A DNA stretch of 40,247 bases from Desulfuromonadales bacterium (GTDB lineage: Bacteria; Desulfobacterota; Desulfuromonadia; Desulfuromonadales; DASPGW01), in NCBI GenBank assembly GCA_035620395.1, contig DASPGW010000130.1:1-40247 (forward strand), written 5' to 3'. Both the position numbers and the translations under genes were made by a program. The notes below the pieces were generated by a model. It did no database searches. It worked only from the letters and a program-made list of their open reading frames with translations, and was not told the DNA's origin. How positions within the stretch are numbered: the first letter of the stretch is position 1; each line of letters begins with the position of its first letter. Positions 25,089 through 33,906 of this stretch are shown one piece after another.

Positions 25089-25117
25089 ATTATAGGAACG
25101 CACCCGCCAATAATCAA
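25089..25117 (-). promoter_or_regulatory. Sigma70-type promoter for the tmk operon
   Basis: On the minus strand, TTGATT (25112-25117), a 17-base spacer and a consensus TATAAT (25089-25094). The tmk ATG lies 25 bases beyond the -10. Confidence 0.85.
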
Positions 25118-25148
25118 GGGAAAACCTGGTTTGGGGCGGCCGTAACCG

Positions 25149-25177
25149 TTGATAACGGGGGCCGCTTCAGGTATACT
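25149..25177 (+). promoter_or_regulatory. Sigma70-type promoter for rnc
   Basis: TTGATA (25149-25154), a 17-base spacer and TATACT (25172-25177), about 48 bases before the GTG start of rnc. It is divergent from the tmk promoter, with 31 bases between the two -35 elements. Confidence 0.8.
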
Positions 25178-25224
25178 CAGCCGCGGTTTTGCTGACAGGG
25201 GCGGGTTTTTTTTGTGGAGAAGAT

Positions 25225-25923
25225 GTGGAAATAAGGGATTGCGAAGAGGCATTGCAGGCGAGGATTGCCTACCATTTCAACAATCCTGCCCTACTGCGCG
25301 AGTCTCTGACCCACAAATCGTTCAGCAACGAGCACCCGGGCGAATCCGTTCCGCACAATGAAAGGCTTGAATTTCTCGGGGACGCCGTCCTCGATCTGGT
25401 CGTCAGCCACGGGATCTTTCGCAATTTTCCCGCTCTGCCGGAAGGCGAGCTGACCCGTATCCGCGCCGAAGTCGTCAGCGAAAAGGGGTTGGCGGCTATT
25501 GCCCGCGAGTTGGGCCTTGGCAGTTGCCTTCAGCTCGGTCGCGGGGAAGAGCGCAGCGGGGGCCGGGATAAGGAGAGCCTGGTCGCGGATGGCCTGGAGG
25601 CTTTGCTGGGCGCCGTTTTCTGCGATGGTGGTTTTGATCGCGTTTGCTCCGTCGTCGATGGGCTGTTCGGTCCGGCGGTTGCGCTCTCGGCCAGCCGCAA
25701 GGCGGGTATCGATCACAAGACCCGCTTGCAGGAGTTGTTGCAGGCCCGCCACGGGCATCCTCCCGTCTATGTGTTGACCCGTACCGAGGGGCCCGACCAT
25801 CAGCGGCTTTACACCGTCGAGGTTCGGCTCGACAACCGGACGATCGGCATGGGCCAGGGCCGGAACAAGAAGGGAGCCGAGCAGGCGGCCGCCTGCGAGG
25901 CACTTGCCCGTATGGACAATTAG
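25225..25923 (+). CDS. rnc: Ribonuclease III
   Basis: A 232-residue double-stranded RNA endonuclease that processes rRNA precursors and structured mRNAs. The RNase III signature is NERLEFLGDAVLDLV (about residues 41-55), with further metal-binding acidic residues in DKESLVADGLEALLGAVF. A double-stranded RNA-binding domain (KTRLQELLQARHG ... KKGAEQAAACEAL) ends the protein. The GTG at 25225 is chosen because GGAG lies five bases upstream; the frame can be extended 12 codons to a TTG at 25189, which would add a non-family tail. It is followed after three bases by a radical SAM gene. Confidence 0.94.
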   Translation: MEIRDCEEALQARIAYHFNNPALLRESLTHKSFSNEHPGESVPHNERLEFLGDAVLDLVVSHGIFRNFPALPEGELTRIRAEVVSEKGLAAIARELGLGSCLQLGRGEERSGGRDKESLVADGLEALLGAVFCDGGFDRVCSVVDGLFGPAVALSASRKAGIDHKTRLQELLQARHGHPPVYVLTRTEGPDHQRLYTVEVRLDNRTIGMGQGRNKKGAEQAAACEALARMDN

Positions 25924-25926
25924 ACG

Positions 25927-26943
25927 GTGCGGCTCTACCCCTTTTTTATTCCCCATGCCGGCTGCCCGCATCGTTGTCTGTTCTGCAGGCAGCAGCAGTC
26001 GGGCGGCGGCGATGAACCACCGTCTCCGGCCGTGGTGTCCGGCGCTCTCGAACAGATGCTGCCGCGCTGCGGTGACGGCGAGGTCGCCTTTTTCGGCGGA
26101 ACGTTCACCCTGCTGCCGACCGCGCAGCAGCAGGCTTGGCTGGAGGCCGTCGCGCCCTTTGTGCATAGCGGCAGGGTGGCCGGCATCAGGGTCTCGACCC
26201 GGCCCGACGCCTTGGCGCCGGGGGCAGCCGAGTGGCTTGCAGGCCTCGGGGTGACGACTGTAGAGCTGGGTTGTCAATCCTTCTCGGCTGATGTACTGCG
26301 CCTGGCCGGACGTGGCCACGACGAAGGGGCGGCGGCCGGGGCCGTTTGCCGGTTGCGGCGGGCCGGTCTTGCTGTCGGTCTGCAGTTGATGCCGGGTCTG
26401 CCTGGAGGCGACAGGGCCGAGGCCATGGCGTCGCTGACCTCAGCCCTGGCCCTGGCTCCGGACTTTCTGCGCATCTATCCAACGGTCGTGTTGCGGGACA
26501 CCGGGCTTGCGCAGTGGTATCTGGATGGCCTTTATTGCCCCGTTCCCCTCGAAGAGGCCGTCGATTGGTGCGCCGAGATGCTCTGGTACTGCCGCCGGGC
26601 TGGCGTTCCGGTGATTCGTCTGGGCTTGCAGTCGACGCCCGAACTGGACGGGGGCGAGACGTTGCTGGCCGGTCCGTATCATCCCGCTTTCGGTCAGCTG
26701 GTTCGCTCCCGTCTCTGGTTGCGGGCCCTGCTGCGGGGTCTGGCGGTGATGGACGCCCGTCTGGTGGCTGTCCACCCGGCCGAACTGGCCGATGTCATCG
26801 GCCAGCGGCGCGGCAATCTTTGCGAACTGCAGCGGCGCTTCGGTGATTTTAACCTGGTGCCTGACTCTGCCCTGTCACGGGGGCATCTGGCCCTTGACGG
26901 GCAGGACTTTCTGCTCATGGACCTCTCTGCTTACGAAGGATAA
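25927..26943 (+). CDS. Elp3-like radical SAM protein, function unknown
   Basis: A 338-residue radical SAM protein with a short start and the cluster motif Cys13-x3-Cys17-x2-Cys20 (HAGCPHRCLFC). The order of conserved segments, VAFFGGTFTLLP, GIRVSTRPDAL, TTVELGCQSFSADVLRLAGRGHDEGAA and GLQLMPGLPGGDR, is that of the Elp3/coproporphyrinogen oxidase-like superfamily. The N-acetyltransferase domain of true Elp3 is absent. The GTG start lies three bases after rnc, and era follows seven bases after its stop, so it is expressed between two RNA/ribosome genes. That position hints at an RNA-related substrate, but none can be named. Confidence 0.85.
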   Translation: MRLYPFFIPHAGCPHRCLFCRQQQSGGGDEPPSPAVVSGALEQMLPRCGDGEVAFFGGTFTLLPTAQQQAWLEAVAPFVHSGRVAGIRVSTRPDALAPGAAEWLAGLGVTTVELGCQSFSADVLRLAGRGHDEGAAAGAVCRLRRAGLAVGLQLMPGLPGGDRAEAMASLTSALALAPDFLRIYPTVVLRDTGLAQWYLDGLYCPVPLEEAVDWCAEMLWYCRRAGVPVIRLGLQSTPELDGGETLLAGPYHPAFGQLVRSRLWLRALLRGLAVMDARLVAVHPAELADVIGQRRGNLCELQRRFGDFNLVPDSALSRGHLALDGQDFLLMDLSAYEG

Positions 26944-26950
26944 TAGCGCA

Positions 26951-27853
26951 TTGGAAACTGGTAAGGAAATATTCCATTCGGGGTTCGTCTCGCTCATCGG
27001 TCGCCCCAATGTCGGCAAATCAACCCTGCTCAACGCCATTCTCGGGCAGAAAATCGCGATCACGTCGAACAAGCCCCAGACGACCCGCAACCGCATTCTC
27101 GGCATTCACAACGTCGAGGCGGGACAGATCCTGTTCCTCGACACCCCCGGCATACACAAAGCGCGCGGGCGACTGAACAAGTTCATGGTCGACCAGGCGC
27201 TGGCCGCCTGCGCCGATGTCGACGTAATCCTCTTCCTTGTCGAAGCGAACGATCCGCCTGGCGGCGGCGACGATTTCATCATCGAACTGCTTTCCCGCAG
27301 TCAGATTCCCGTCATTCTGGTCATCAACAAGATGGACCTGGTCCCACGGGAGCGACTGCTGCCGCTGATGGCCACCTACGCCGCCAGGTTCCCTTTCCGC
27401 GAGATCGTCCCGGTTTCCGCCTTGACCAGGGATGGGCTCGACGATCTGGTTGCGACCGTGAAAGCGCTGCTCCCCGAGGGGCCTCGCTATTATCCGGAGG
27501 ATATGGTGACCGATCTGCCGGAGCGGTTTATCGTTGCCGAGATGATCCGTGAGCAGATTCTCCGCCAGTCCCGGGAGGAGGTTCCCTACGGAGTGGCGGT
27601 GACGGTGGAGGCTTTCACCGAATCCCCGGAGAAGAATCTGGTCGTGATCAACGCGGTCATTCACGTCGAACGCGACAGTCACAAGCGGATCGTTGTCGGC
27701 AAGGGCGGGGCCAGAATCCGCGCCATCGGCCAGGCTTCGCGGGTTGCCATCGAGCGTTTGCTGGGGTGCCGGGTTTTTCTCGAGCTCTTTGTCAAAGTCC
27801 AGAAGAACTGGACCGAATCGGAACGCCTCCTGCGGGAATTCGGTTATCACTAG
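26951..27853 (+). CDS. era: GTPase Era
   Basis: A 300-residue GTPase that binds 16S rRNA and assists 30S ribosome assembly. G1 is [12 protein letters not shown] (about residues 17-28), G3 is DTPGIHKA, and G4 is NKMD. A C-terminal KH domain carries the [11 protein letters not shown] loop (about residues 252-262). The TTG at 26951 is chosen because the family N-terminus begins just there ([16 protein letters not shown]); it lies seven bases after the radical SAM stop, with AAGGA about ten bases upstream. A TTG start implies modest translation initiation, unless coupled. Confidence 0.95.
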   Translation: METGKEIFHSGFVSLIGRPNVGKSTLLNAILGQKIAITSNKPQTTRNRILGIHNVEAGQILFLDTPGIHKARGRLNKFMVDQALAACADVDVILFLVEANDPPGGGDDFIIELLSRSQIPVILVINKMDLVPRERLLPLMATYAARFPFREIVPVSALTRDGLDDLVATVKALLPEGPRYYPEDMVTDLPERFIVAEMIREQILRQSREEVPYGVAVTVEAFTESPEKNLVVINAVIHVERDSHKRIVVGKGGARIRAIGQASRVAIERLLGCRVFLELFVKVQKNWTESERLLREFGYH

Positions 27854-27911
27854 CCCGGCCGGGGAAAATGCTCGTGCCTCGGGGCCCATCACCAATTACA
27901 CGGAATTATTC

Positions 27912-29231
27912 ATGCTGCCAGTTGTTGCTATCGTCGGTCGTCCGAATGTGGGCAAATCGACCCTGTTTAATCGTATATTCGGTCGTCGCAAGGCCATCGT
28001 CGAGGATATCCCCGGGGTCACCCGCGACCGCAACTATGCCGAGGTTACCCGGTTTGACAACCCTTTCACGCTGATCGATACGGGTGGGTTCGAACCGGTC
28101 AGCGAAGAGCGCCTGCTGGTGCAGATGCGCGAGCAGTCCCAGTTGGCGGTGGAAGAGGCCGATGTCATCCTGTTCGTTGTCGACGTCCAGCAGGGGCTCA
28201 CCCCCTCCGATATCGAGGTGGCCGGCATGCTGCGCCGCGTTTCCAAGCCGGTCCTCTACGTCGTGAACAAGGTTGATGGTGACCGGCAAGAGGGAGGGCT
28301 GCCCGAATTCTATGCGCTGGGGGTGGAAGTCGTCTATCCGGTTTCCGCCGAGCATGGCCGCGGCATCGACGATCTGATGGACGCAGTGCTGGCTCTGCTT
28401 CCGCCGGCACCGGCACCGGTGGAATCCGGTGAGGAGATCCGCCTGGCCGTAGTCGGCCGTCCCAATGTGGGCAAGTCGTCGCTGGTCAACCGCCTGCTCG
28501 GCTTCGAGCGGATGGTAGCCAATCCCCAGGCCGGTACCACACGCGACAGCATCGATACCCCCTTCACCTACAACCGCAAACGCTATGTGCTGATCGATAC
28601 CGCCGGCATCCGCCGCAAGGGGAAGGTCAGCCAGAAGCTGGAAAAGTACAGTGTCGTTCAGGCGCTCAAGGCGATGGATCGCGCCGACGTCGTGCTGGTG
28701 GTGATCGATGCCGAGGAGGGAGTCACCGACCAGGACGTGACCGTGGCCGGCTACGCCTACGAAAAGGGGCGGGCTGTCATTCTGGTGGTCAACAAGTGGG
28801 ACCGTCTCACCAAGGACAATGCCACTCTCGGCAAATACGTTGAAGAGTTGCGCCGCACCTTCAAGTATCTGCCGTTTGCGCCGATCCTCTTCGTCTCGGC
28901 ACTGACCGGGCAGCGCGTCAACAAAATCATGACAGAGGTCGAAAAGGTAGCTCAGGAGTATGTCAGAAGGATTCCCACGCCTCAGTTGAACAAGGTGCTC
29001 AGCGAGGCGGTCAAAGACCACCAGCCTCCCGTCTTTCAGGGAAAACGCCTGAAGTTTTTCTATGTTACCCAAGACGGCATCCGGCCGCCTAGTTTTGTGA
29101 TTTTCGTCAACCGCGCTGAAGGTGTCCATTTTTCCTATGAGCGCTATTTGGGCAACAAGTTGCGGGAAGCTTTCGGTTTTACGGGAACCCCTCTGCGGCT
29201 TTATTTTAAGGATCGGGAGCGTCAGGCGTAG
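27912..29231 (+). CDS. der: GTPase Der (EngA), double-GTPase ribosome assembly factor
   Basis: A 439-residue protein with two tandem GTPase domains. The first has G1 [16 protein letters not shown] (residues about 8-23) and the second has [16 protein letters not shown] (about residue 183). A C-terminal KH-like domain follows ([23 protein letters not shown]). Der acts in 50S subunit assembly. The ATG at 27912 is chosen because [17 protein letters not shown] is the family start; upstream in-frame sequence overlaps era without similarity. The 58-base gap to era suggests one operon rnc-radical SAM-era-der. Confidence 0.96.
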   Translation: MLPVVAIVGRPNVGKSTLFNRIFGRRKAIVEDIPGVTRDRNYAEVTRFDNPFTLIDTGGFEPVSEERLLVQMREQSQLAVEEADVILFVVDVQQGLTPSDIEVAGMLRRVSKPVLYVVNKVDGDRQEGGLPEFYALGVEVVYPVSAEHGRGIDDLMDAVLALLPPAPAPVESGEEIRLAVVGRPNVGKSSLVNRLLGFERMVANPQAGTTRDSIDTPFTYNRKRYVLIDTAGIRRKGKVSQKLEKYSVVQALKAMDRADVVLVVIDAEEGVTDQDVTVAGYAYEKGRAVILVVNKWDRLTKDNATLGKYVEELRRTFKYLPFAPILFVSALTGQRVNKIMTEVEKVAQEYVRRIPTPQLNKVLSEAVKDHQPPVFQGKRLKFFYVTQDGIRPPSFVIFVNRAEGVHFSYERYLGNKLREAFGFTGTPLRLYFKDRERQA

Positions 29232-29242
29232 GGTGAAAAACC

Positions 29243-29271
29243 TTTACTTGGCTGGTATCCTAAGATATATT
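29243..29271 (+). promoter_or_regulatory. Promoter for the chemosensory operon
   Basis: TTTACT (29243-29248), a 17-base spacer and TATATT (29266-29271), just after der and 69 bases before the DUF4388 gene. No terminator is visible between der and this promoter, so read-through is also possible. Confidence 0.6.
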
Positions 29272-29339
29272 CAATCCCATTTAATTCTCGCCCGTTACGT
29301 TGACCCCCTGGCGTTTCAGCCACTCGCGTCCGGATTGCC

Positions 29340-30656
29340 ATGAGTCTTGTCGGAAATCTCGAAGACCTGGGCCTGGGGGACATTCTCCAGATCGTTAGTC
29401 TCAGTCGCAAATCGGGTGTGCTTTCTCTGTATGGTCGGGGTCGTGAGGGCCGGATAACCTTCCAGAACGGCCAGGTCATACAAGCGACATCCAGCTCCTT
29501 TCGCGAGAATCTGGGCGATCTGCTGTTGCGCAAGGGTCTTGTCGATATCGAAACCCTCAGGCAGGCCCTCAGCCTCCAACGGCAGAGCGTCGGGCCGCAA
29601 CGCATCTGCTCCATTCTGGCGGAGCACTTCGGCGTGTCTTTGCCGGCCATGGACGCGGTCGTCAAGGAACAGGTCGAAAGGATCATCTACAGCTTCTTCA
29701 ACTGGACGGAAGGAACCTTTTCTTTCGACGTCGGAGACCAGGATGAACTCACAGCCACCCGGTTCAGCCCCCTTCAGCACATGCTGGAGCAGGGGGTGAA
29801 TCCGCAGTGGCTGGCCATGGAGGGGAGCCGGCTCCTCGATGAAAAACGGCACCGCGGCGAATCCTTCGAGGAGATTCCGGAGGAGCCGGCTTACGCTACG
29901 GACAAGTTACTCGGCCACCTGCATGTTGCGCCCGTCGCCTACATCGCGCCGGCGCTTCCGCCAGAAATTACCGCGTCACGCCCCGTTCCGCAGTTGGGTG
30001 AGGGTGTCCCGGTCTGTCAGCGTCTGGCTGGGGAGGCGGCCAGTCGGCCGGCTGCACCCCTGTACGATATCGGCGCCGAGTTGCTGCGCGAACTCGGAGA
30101 TACGGATGTAGCCGCACGCGGCAAGGGACCGCAGTCTCCCGGTTTGCACCTGTTGCGCGGGATGTTGCAGGAGCTCAACAACCCGGCGCTGGGTGGCGAG
30201 ATCATTCTGCTGGTCCTGCGTTTTGCCAGCGAATGGATGAATCGGGCGGTCATATTCCTGGTCAAGGAAAAGGATATCGTCGGTCTGGGACAGTTCGGGC
30301 TCGATTCTTCAGGAGAAATGGCCGACGCCCGGATCCGGCGCATGAAGATTCCGCGCAACGAGGAATCCGTATTCACCAAGGCACTCAACGAAATGTTGCC
30401 GATGAAGCTCCGTCCCGAACCGGGCCAATGGGATAACTACCTGAAAAAACAGTTGGGTGGCGACTTGCCGGAGCAAATTTTTCTCGGACCCATCATCAGC
30501 GAGGGAACGGTCGTTGCTATCCTGTACGGCGACAATTTCCCCGATAAAAAGCCGATCGGCGATACCGAAGCGTTGGAAATCTTTCTTTCCCAGGCCGGAC
30601 TGGCGATGGAAAAAGCGCTTCTCGAACGCCGCCTGAGAGAAAGAGACGCTGTCTAG
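29340..30656 (+). CDS. DUF4388 (PATAN-like) protein with a C-terminal GAF-like region
   Basis: A 438-residue cytoplasmic protein that opens the chemosensory operon. Residues 1-100 form a DUF4388 domain (SLVGNLEDLGLGDILQIVSLSRKSGVL ... GRITFQNGQVIQA). Domains of this kind occur in PATAN-type regulators linked to pili and motility signalling in deltaproteobacteria and cyanobacteria. The middle (about 165-275) looks disordered and Pro/Ala-rich. Residues about 280-435 resemble a GAF/sensor fold (LNNPALGGEIILLVLRFASEWMNRAVIFLVKEKDIVGLGQFG ... ILYGDNFPDKKP) and end in a short helical tail. No DNA-binding or catalytic motif is seen. It probably acts as a sensor or scaffold, by inference. Confidence 0.78.
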   Translation: MSLVGNLEDLGLGDILQIVSLSRKSGVLSLYGRGREGRITFQNGQVIQATSSSFRENLGDLLLRKGLVDIETLRQALSLQRQSVGPQRICSILAEHFGVSLPAMDAVVKEQVERIIYSFFNWTEGTFSFDVGDQDELTATRFSPLQHMLEQGVNPQWLAMEGSRLLDEKRHRGESFEEIPEEPAYATDKLLGHLHVAPVAYIAPALPPEITASRPVPQLGEGVPVCQRLAGEAASRPAAPLYDIGAELLRELGDTDVAARGKGPQSPGLHLLRGMLQELNNPALGGEIILLVLRFASEWMNRAVIFLVKEKDIVGLGQFGLDSSGEMADARIRRMKIPRNEESVFTKALNEMLPMKLRPEPGQWDNYLKKQLGGDLPEQIFLGPIISEGTVVAILYGDNFPDKKPIGDTEALEIFLSQAGLAMEKALLERRLRERDAV

Positions 30657-30674
30657 CCGGGGGAGCAAAATCTC

Positions 30675-31052
30675 GTGTCAAAAAAAATCCTGATTGCCGA
30701 AGATTCGCCGACCATGCGTTCCCTGATTGTTTCGACCATCGCCGCTCTGGGGGATTTCGAAATCGTCGAGGCAGCCAATGGCTTCGAAGCGCTGCGCATT
30801 CTCCCTCGTGAAAAGGTCGATCTGGTAATTACGGATATCAACATGCCGGACATCAATGGTCTGGAACTGGTGAGTTTCATCAAGGGAAATGCGAACTACA
30901 AGACCACCCCGTTGTTCATCATCAGTACCGAGGGGAGCGAGCGGGACCGCGAAAAGGGTTTGTCTCTCGGGGCTGATGCTTATTTGACCAAACCTTTTTC
31001 GCCACAGGAACTGCAGTCTCTCATCGTGCGTTTTCTCGGTCAGGAGGCGTAA
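30675..31052 (+). CDS. CheY-like single-domain response regulator
   Basis: A 125-residue receiver domain with no output domain. The acidic pair is Glu9-Asp10 in IAEDSPTMR, the phospho-acceptor is Asp54 in LVITDINMPDING, and the conserved Lys is in YLTKPFSPQ. The GTG start at 30675 follows a GGGGGAG ribosome binding site. It ends one base before cheA, whose GTG follows immediately, so it is a likely direct CheA target. Confidence 0.9.
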   Translation: MSKKILIAEDSPTMRSLIVSTIAALGDFEIVEAANGFEALRILPREKVDLVITDINMPDINGLELVSFIKGNANYKTTPLFIISTEGSERDREKGLSLGADAYLTKPFSPQELQSLIVRFLGQEA

Positions 31053-33086
31053 GTGGCGGAGCGGCCCATCTCGCGCGCAATCAAGGAATTTCTCGGTGAG
31101 GCCGAGGAGATCATCGAGAAGCTCAATCTCGACCTGGTAACGTTCGCCGACGGCAATGAAAGCGGTGAGGTCGACCCGGAGTTGCTCAACAGTATTTTCC
31201 GTGGCGCCCATTCGCTCAAGGGCATCTCCGGAATGTTCGGTTTCGATGACATTTCCACCCTGGCCCACCATATGGAAAATCTCCTCGACCGTCTGCGTCT
31301 CGGCAAGGTAGCGCTGAGCGGGATTCTGGTCGAGGTTTTGTTTGATGCCCTGGAAACCTTGTCGCGTCTTGTCCACGGCAAGGGCGAAACCGAGGAATAT
31401 TCTCTCGATCTGGCGCCGGTCCTGACTCGCATCGAAGGGGTTCTGAACGGCGCGGCGGAGGGGAAAGAAAATCTGCTGGCAGGGCTGAACATCAATCCTG
31501 CCATACTTAGTGTTCTGACGGAGTACGAGGAGCATCGCCTGCTGGATTGTTTCAAGAAGGGGCGCAACATCCAGAGTGTAAAGTTCAGTTTCAATCTCGC
31601 CAGCTTCGATCAGGACCTGGCCGAGATCACCGATATTCTTAAGAAAAAGGGTGAAGTGATCAGTACTCTGCCTTGCGCCGGGGAGTTTGCTGACCGGATC
31701 GGCTTTCAACTCCTCTATGGCACATCTGCGACGGTCGGCGAGATTCTTGCGGCTCTTGGCCGTGATGATGCCGTGGTTGATCTGCTCGGCGAGAAGGCCG
31801 TGGCGGCAACGCCCCGGCCGAAGGAAGAAACTTTTGCGACTGAACCCGCAGGAGAAGGACAGGAGGGGGGCGCCACCTCGATGCGGTCGATCAGCCGCAC
31901 GGTCAGGGTCGACATCGACAAGCTTGATTCGTTGATGAACGTGGTCGGCGAACTGGTGCTCTCGAAGGGGGCGATCGCTGCAGTCACCGAAAAGGTCCGG
32001 GCCGGGGGGAATCTCGAGATGGCGGTTGAGCTGCAGAAGGCCGTCCGGGTGCTCGAGCGCCGGCTCGATGAGCTGCAGAAAGGGGTCATGGAGGTGCGCA
32101 TGGTCCCGGTCGGCCAGCTTTTCGAAAAGATGGTCCGTATTGTTCGGCGGGTGGCCGGCGAACATGGCAAGAAAGTCGCTATCGATATCCGCGGCGCTGA
32201 TACCGAACTGGACAAGCTCATCATGGAGGATCTGTCCGACCCTCTGATGCACATCATCCGTAATGCCATCGATCATGGTATCGAGCCCCCGGATGAGCGC
32301 CTGGCCGCCGGCAAGCCCGAGAAGGGAACGATTGCCCTTTGGGCCTCGCAGAAGGGGAACCACGTCGTCATCGAAGTGCGGGATGACGGCCGCGGCGTCG
32401 ATCCTGAAAAGGTCCGCCGCAAGGCGGTGCAGAAAGGCCTGATTGCCGAGGGGACCGAGCTTTCACGCGACGGGACCTATGATCTCCTTTTCTTGCCTGG
32501 TTTTTCCACCCGGGATGAGGTCAGCGACCTCTCAGGGCGCGGCGTCGGGATGGATGTGGTCAAAAACAACATCTCTGCCCTTTCCGGGATGATCGAGATG
32601 GACAGTCGCCCCGGTGAAGGGACCACGCTGGCTATCACCCTGCCCATTACCCTGGCGATCATCAAGGCGCTGATTGTTCGCGTCTGCGGCAAGACCTACG
32701 CTATTCCCATCAATGCAGTCATGGAGACGTTGATGGTCGAGACGGCGAGCGTGCGCACGATTGAACGGCGGGAGGTCATCGAACTGCGGCAAAGTACCCT
32801 GCCGCTTTTGCGTCTCGAAAATATCTTCAAGCTGCCGGTCAGTTCCCGTCGGGACGGCCGTATTTTCGTGGCGGTTGTCGGGTTGGCGGAGAAAAAACTC
32901 GGGATCGTCGTCGATGAACTGCTCGGCCAACAGGATATGGTCATCAAGTCGCTCGGTAGTGCCCTTTCCTTTGTCCGCGGCATTGCCGGTGCCGCCGATC
33001 TGGGCAACCAGAAGACCATTCTCGTGCTCGACGTCGGGGGCCTGATGAGCGAAGCGCTGCGCGGGGAATCGGCTTTCTATGTATGA
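31053..33086 (+). CDS. cheA: Chemotaxis histidine kinase CheA
   Basis: A 677-residue soluble histidine kinase. The Hpt domain (residues 1-105) carries the phosphorylated His53 in RGAHSLKGISGMFGF. A P2-like segment (about 160-245) follows, then the dimerisation domain from about residue 277, then the ATPase with N box HIIRNAIDHGIEPPDERL (about 395), G1 DDGRGVD, and the G2 region GFSTRDEVSDLSGRGVGMDVVK. A CheW-like domain ends the protein (about 530-677). There is no receiver at the C-terminus. The last 8 bases overlap the ATPase gene. It should phosphorylate one or both CheY-like proteins and CheB of this operon. Confidence 0.95.
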   Translation: MAERPISRAIKEFLGEAEEIIEKLNLDLVTFADGNESGEVDPELLNSIFRGAHSLKGISGMFGFDDISTLAHHMENLLDRLRLGKVALSGILVEVLFDALETLSRLVHGKGETEEYSLDLAPVLTRIEGVLNGAAEGKENLLAGLNINPAILSVLTEYEEHRLLDCFKKGRNIQSVKFSFNLASFDQDLAEITDILKKKGEVISTLPCAGEFADRIGFQLLYGTSATVGEILAALGRDDAVVDLLGEKAVAATPRPKEETFATEPAGEGQEGGATSMRSISRTVRVDIDKLDSLMNVVGELVLSKGAIAAVTEKVRAGGNLEMAVELQKAVRVLERRLDELQKGVMEVRMVPVGQLFEKMVRIVRRVAGEHGKKVAIDIRGADTELDKLIMEDLSDPLMHIIRNAIDHGIEPPDERLAAGKPEKGTIALWASQKGNHVVIEVRDDGRGVDPEKVRRKAVQKGLIAEGTELSRDGTYDLLFLPGFSTRDEVSDLSGRGVGMDVVKNNISALSGMIEMDSRPGEGTTLAITLPITLAIIKALIVRVCGKTYAIPINAVMETLMVETASVRTIERREVIELRQSTLPLLRLENIFKLPVSSRRDGRIFVAVVGLAEKKLGIVVDELLGQQDMVIKSLGSALSFVRGIAGAADLGNQKTILVLDVGGLMSEALRGESAFYV

Positions 33087-33885
33087 GGATTTTTTCGGTC
33101 TGAGCGAAAGGCCGTTCAGCAAGACGCCCGACCCGCGGTTTCTCTACTTCAGCCGGATACACCGGGAGGCGCTCGCTCGTCTCATCTATGCCGTCGAAGA
33201 ACGGGATCTGGTTCTGCTCATCGGCGAAATAGGCTGCGGCAAGACTACGCTGTCCCGGGCATTGATGGATGAACTCGATGAGCGCTATCGGATCATTCTC
33301 ATCATCAATCCCCGGCTTACCCCGATGGAATTTCTCCGGGCACTGGCGATAAGGTTGGGGGTGGCGGAGCCGTCCCGCCTGAAAACCGATCTGCTCGAAC
33401 AGATCGGCGGCGAACTGTACCGGCTCTACGAAGAAGGGGTCTGTCCGGTTCTCATCGTCGATGAGGCACAGCTTGTTCCGCACAAGGAGACCTTTGACGA
33501 AATCAGGCTGCTGACCAATTTTCAACTCGACGACCGCAATCTGCTGAGCGTCGTGCTGGTAGGTCAACCCGAACTTCGCAAACGTCTCGCGCACCGCGCT
33601 TACGAGCCCTTGCGGCAGCGCATCGGCATGCAGTGTGATCTCAGGCCCCTTGATCTGGTGGAAACGGCCGAGTATCTCGATTACCGCCTGCAGGTCGCCG
33701 GTGGGACTGCCGGCCTTTTCCTGCCGCCCGCCGTCGAACGGATATACCAGTATTCCGGCGGCATCCCGCGCAAGATCAATCACGCTGCGGCCCTTGCCCT
33801 GCTCGAAAGTTTCGGCCGCGAGGTCCGCAGGATCGATGCTTCCATCCTCGATGCAGTCATGAGTGAACTCGACCTGACCGCCTGA
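33079..33885 (+). CDS. ExeA/GspA-like AAA ATPase inside the che operon
   Basis: A 268-residue P-loop ATPase of the ExeA type. It starts YEDFFGLSERPFSKTPDPRFLYFSRIHREAL, typical of this family. Walker A is GEIGCGKTTL (residues about 49-58) and Walker B is VLIVDEAQ (about 127-134), followed by the sensor-like VLVGQPELRKRL. ExeA proteins of type II secretion have a periplasmic peptidoglycan-binding domain and a membrane segment; neither is present, so this is a cytoplasmic stand-alone ATPase. Its ATG overlaps cheA by 8 bases, which argues for a role in the same pathway. Its partner is unknown. Confidence 0.85.
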   Translation: MYEDFFGLSERPFSKTPDPRFLYFSRIHREALARLIYAVEERDLVLLIGEIGCGKTTLSRALMDELDERYRIILIINPRLTPMEFLRALAIRLGVAEPSRLKTDLLEQIGGELYRLYEEGVCPVLIVDEAQLVPHKETFDEIRLLTNFQLDDRNLLSVVLVGQPELRKRLAHRAYEPLRQRIGMQCDLRPLDLVETAEYLDYRLQVAGGTAGLFLPPAVERIYQYSGGIPRKINHAAALALLESFGREVRRIDASILDAVMSELDLTA

Positions 33886-33906
33886 GCCCTGCACAGGAAA
33901 CGGAAT

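Noticed and set aside
29232-29339. A c-di-GMP riboswitch before the chemosensory operon
   Set aside because: The leader is too short and lacks the conserved GEMM core; only a promoter was recognised.
30678-32363. A 561-residue - strand open frame
   Set aside because: It is antisense to the receiver and cheA genes and has no recognisable domains.
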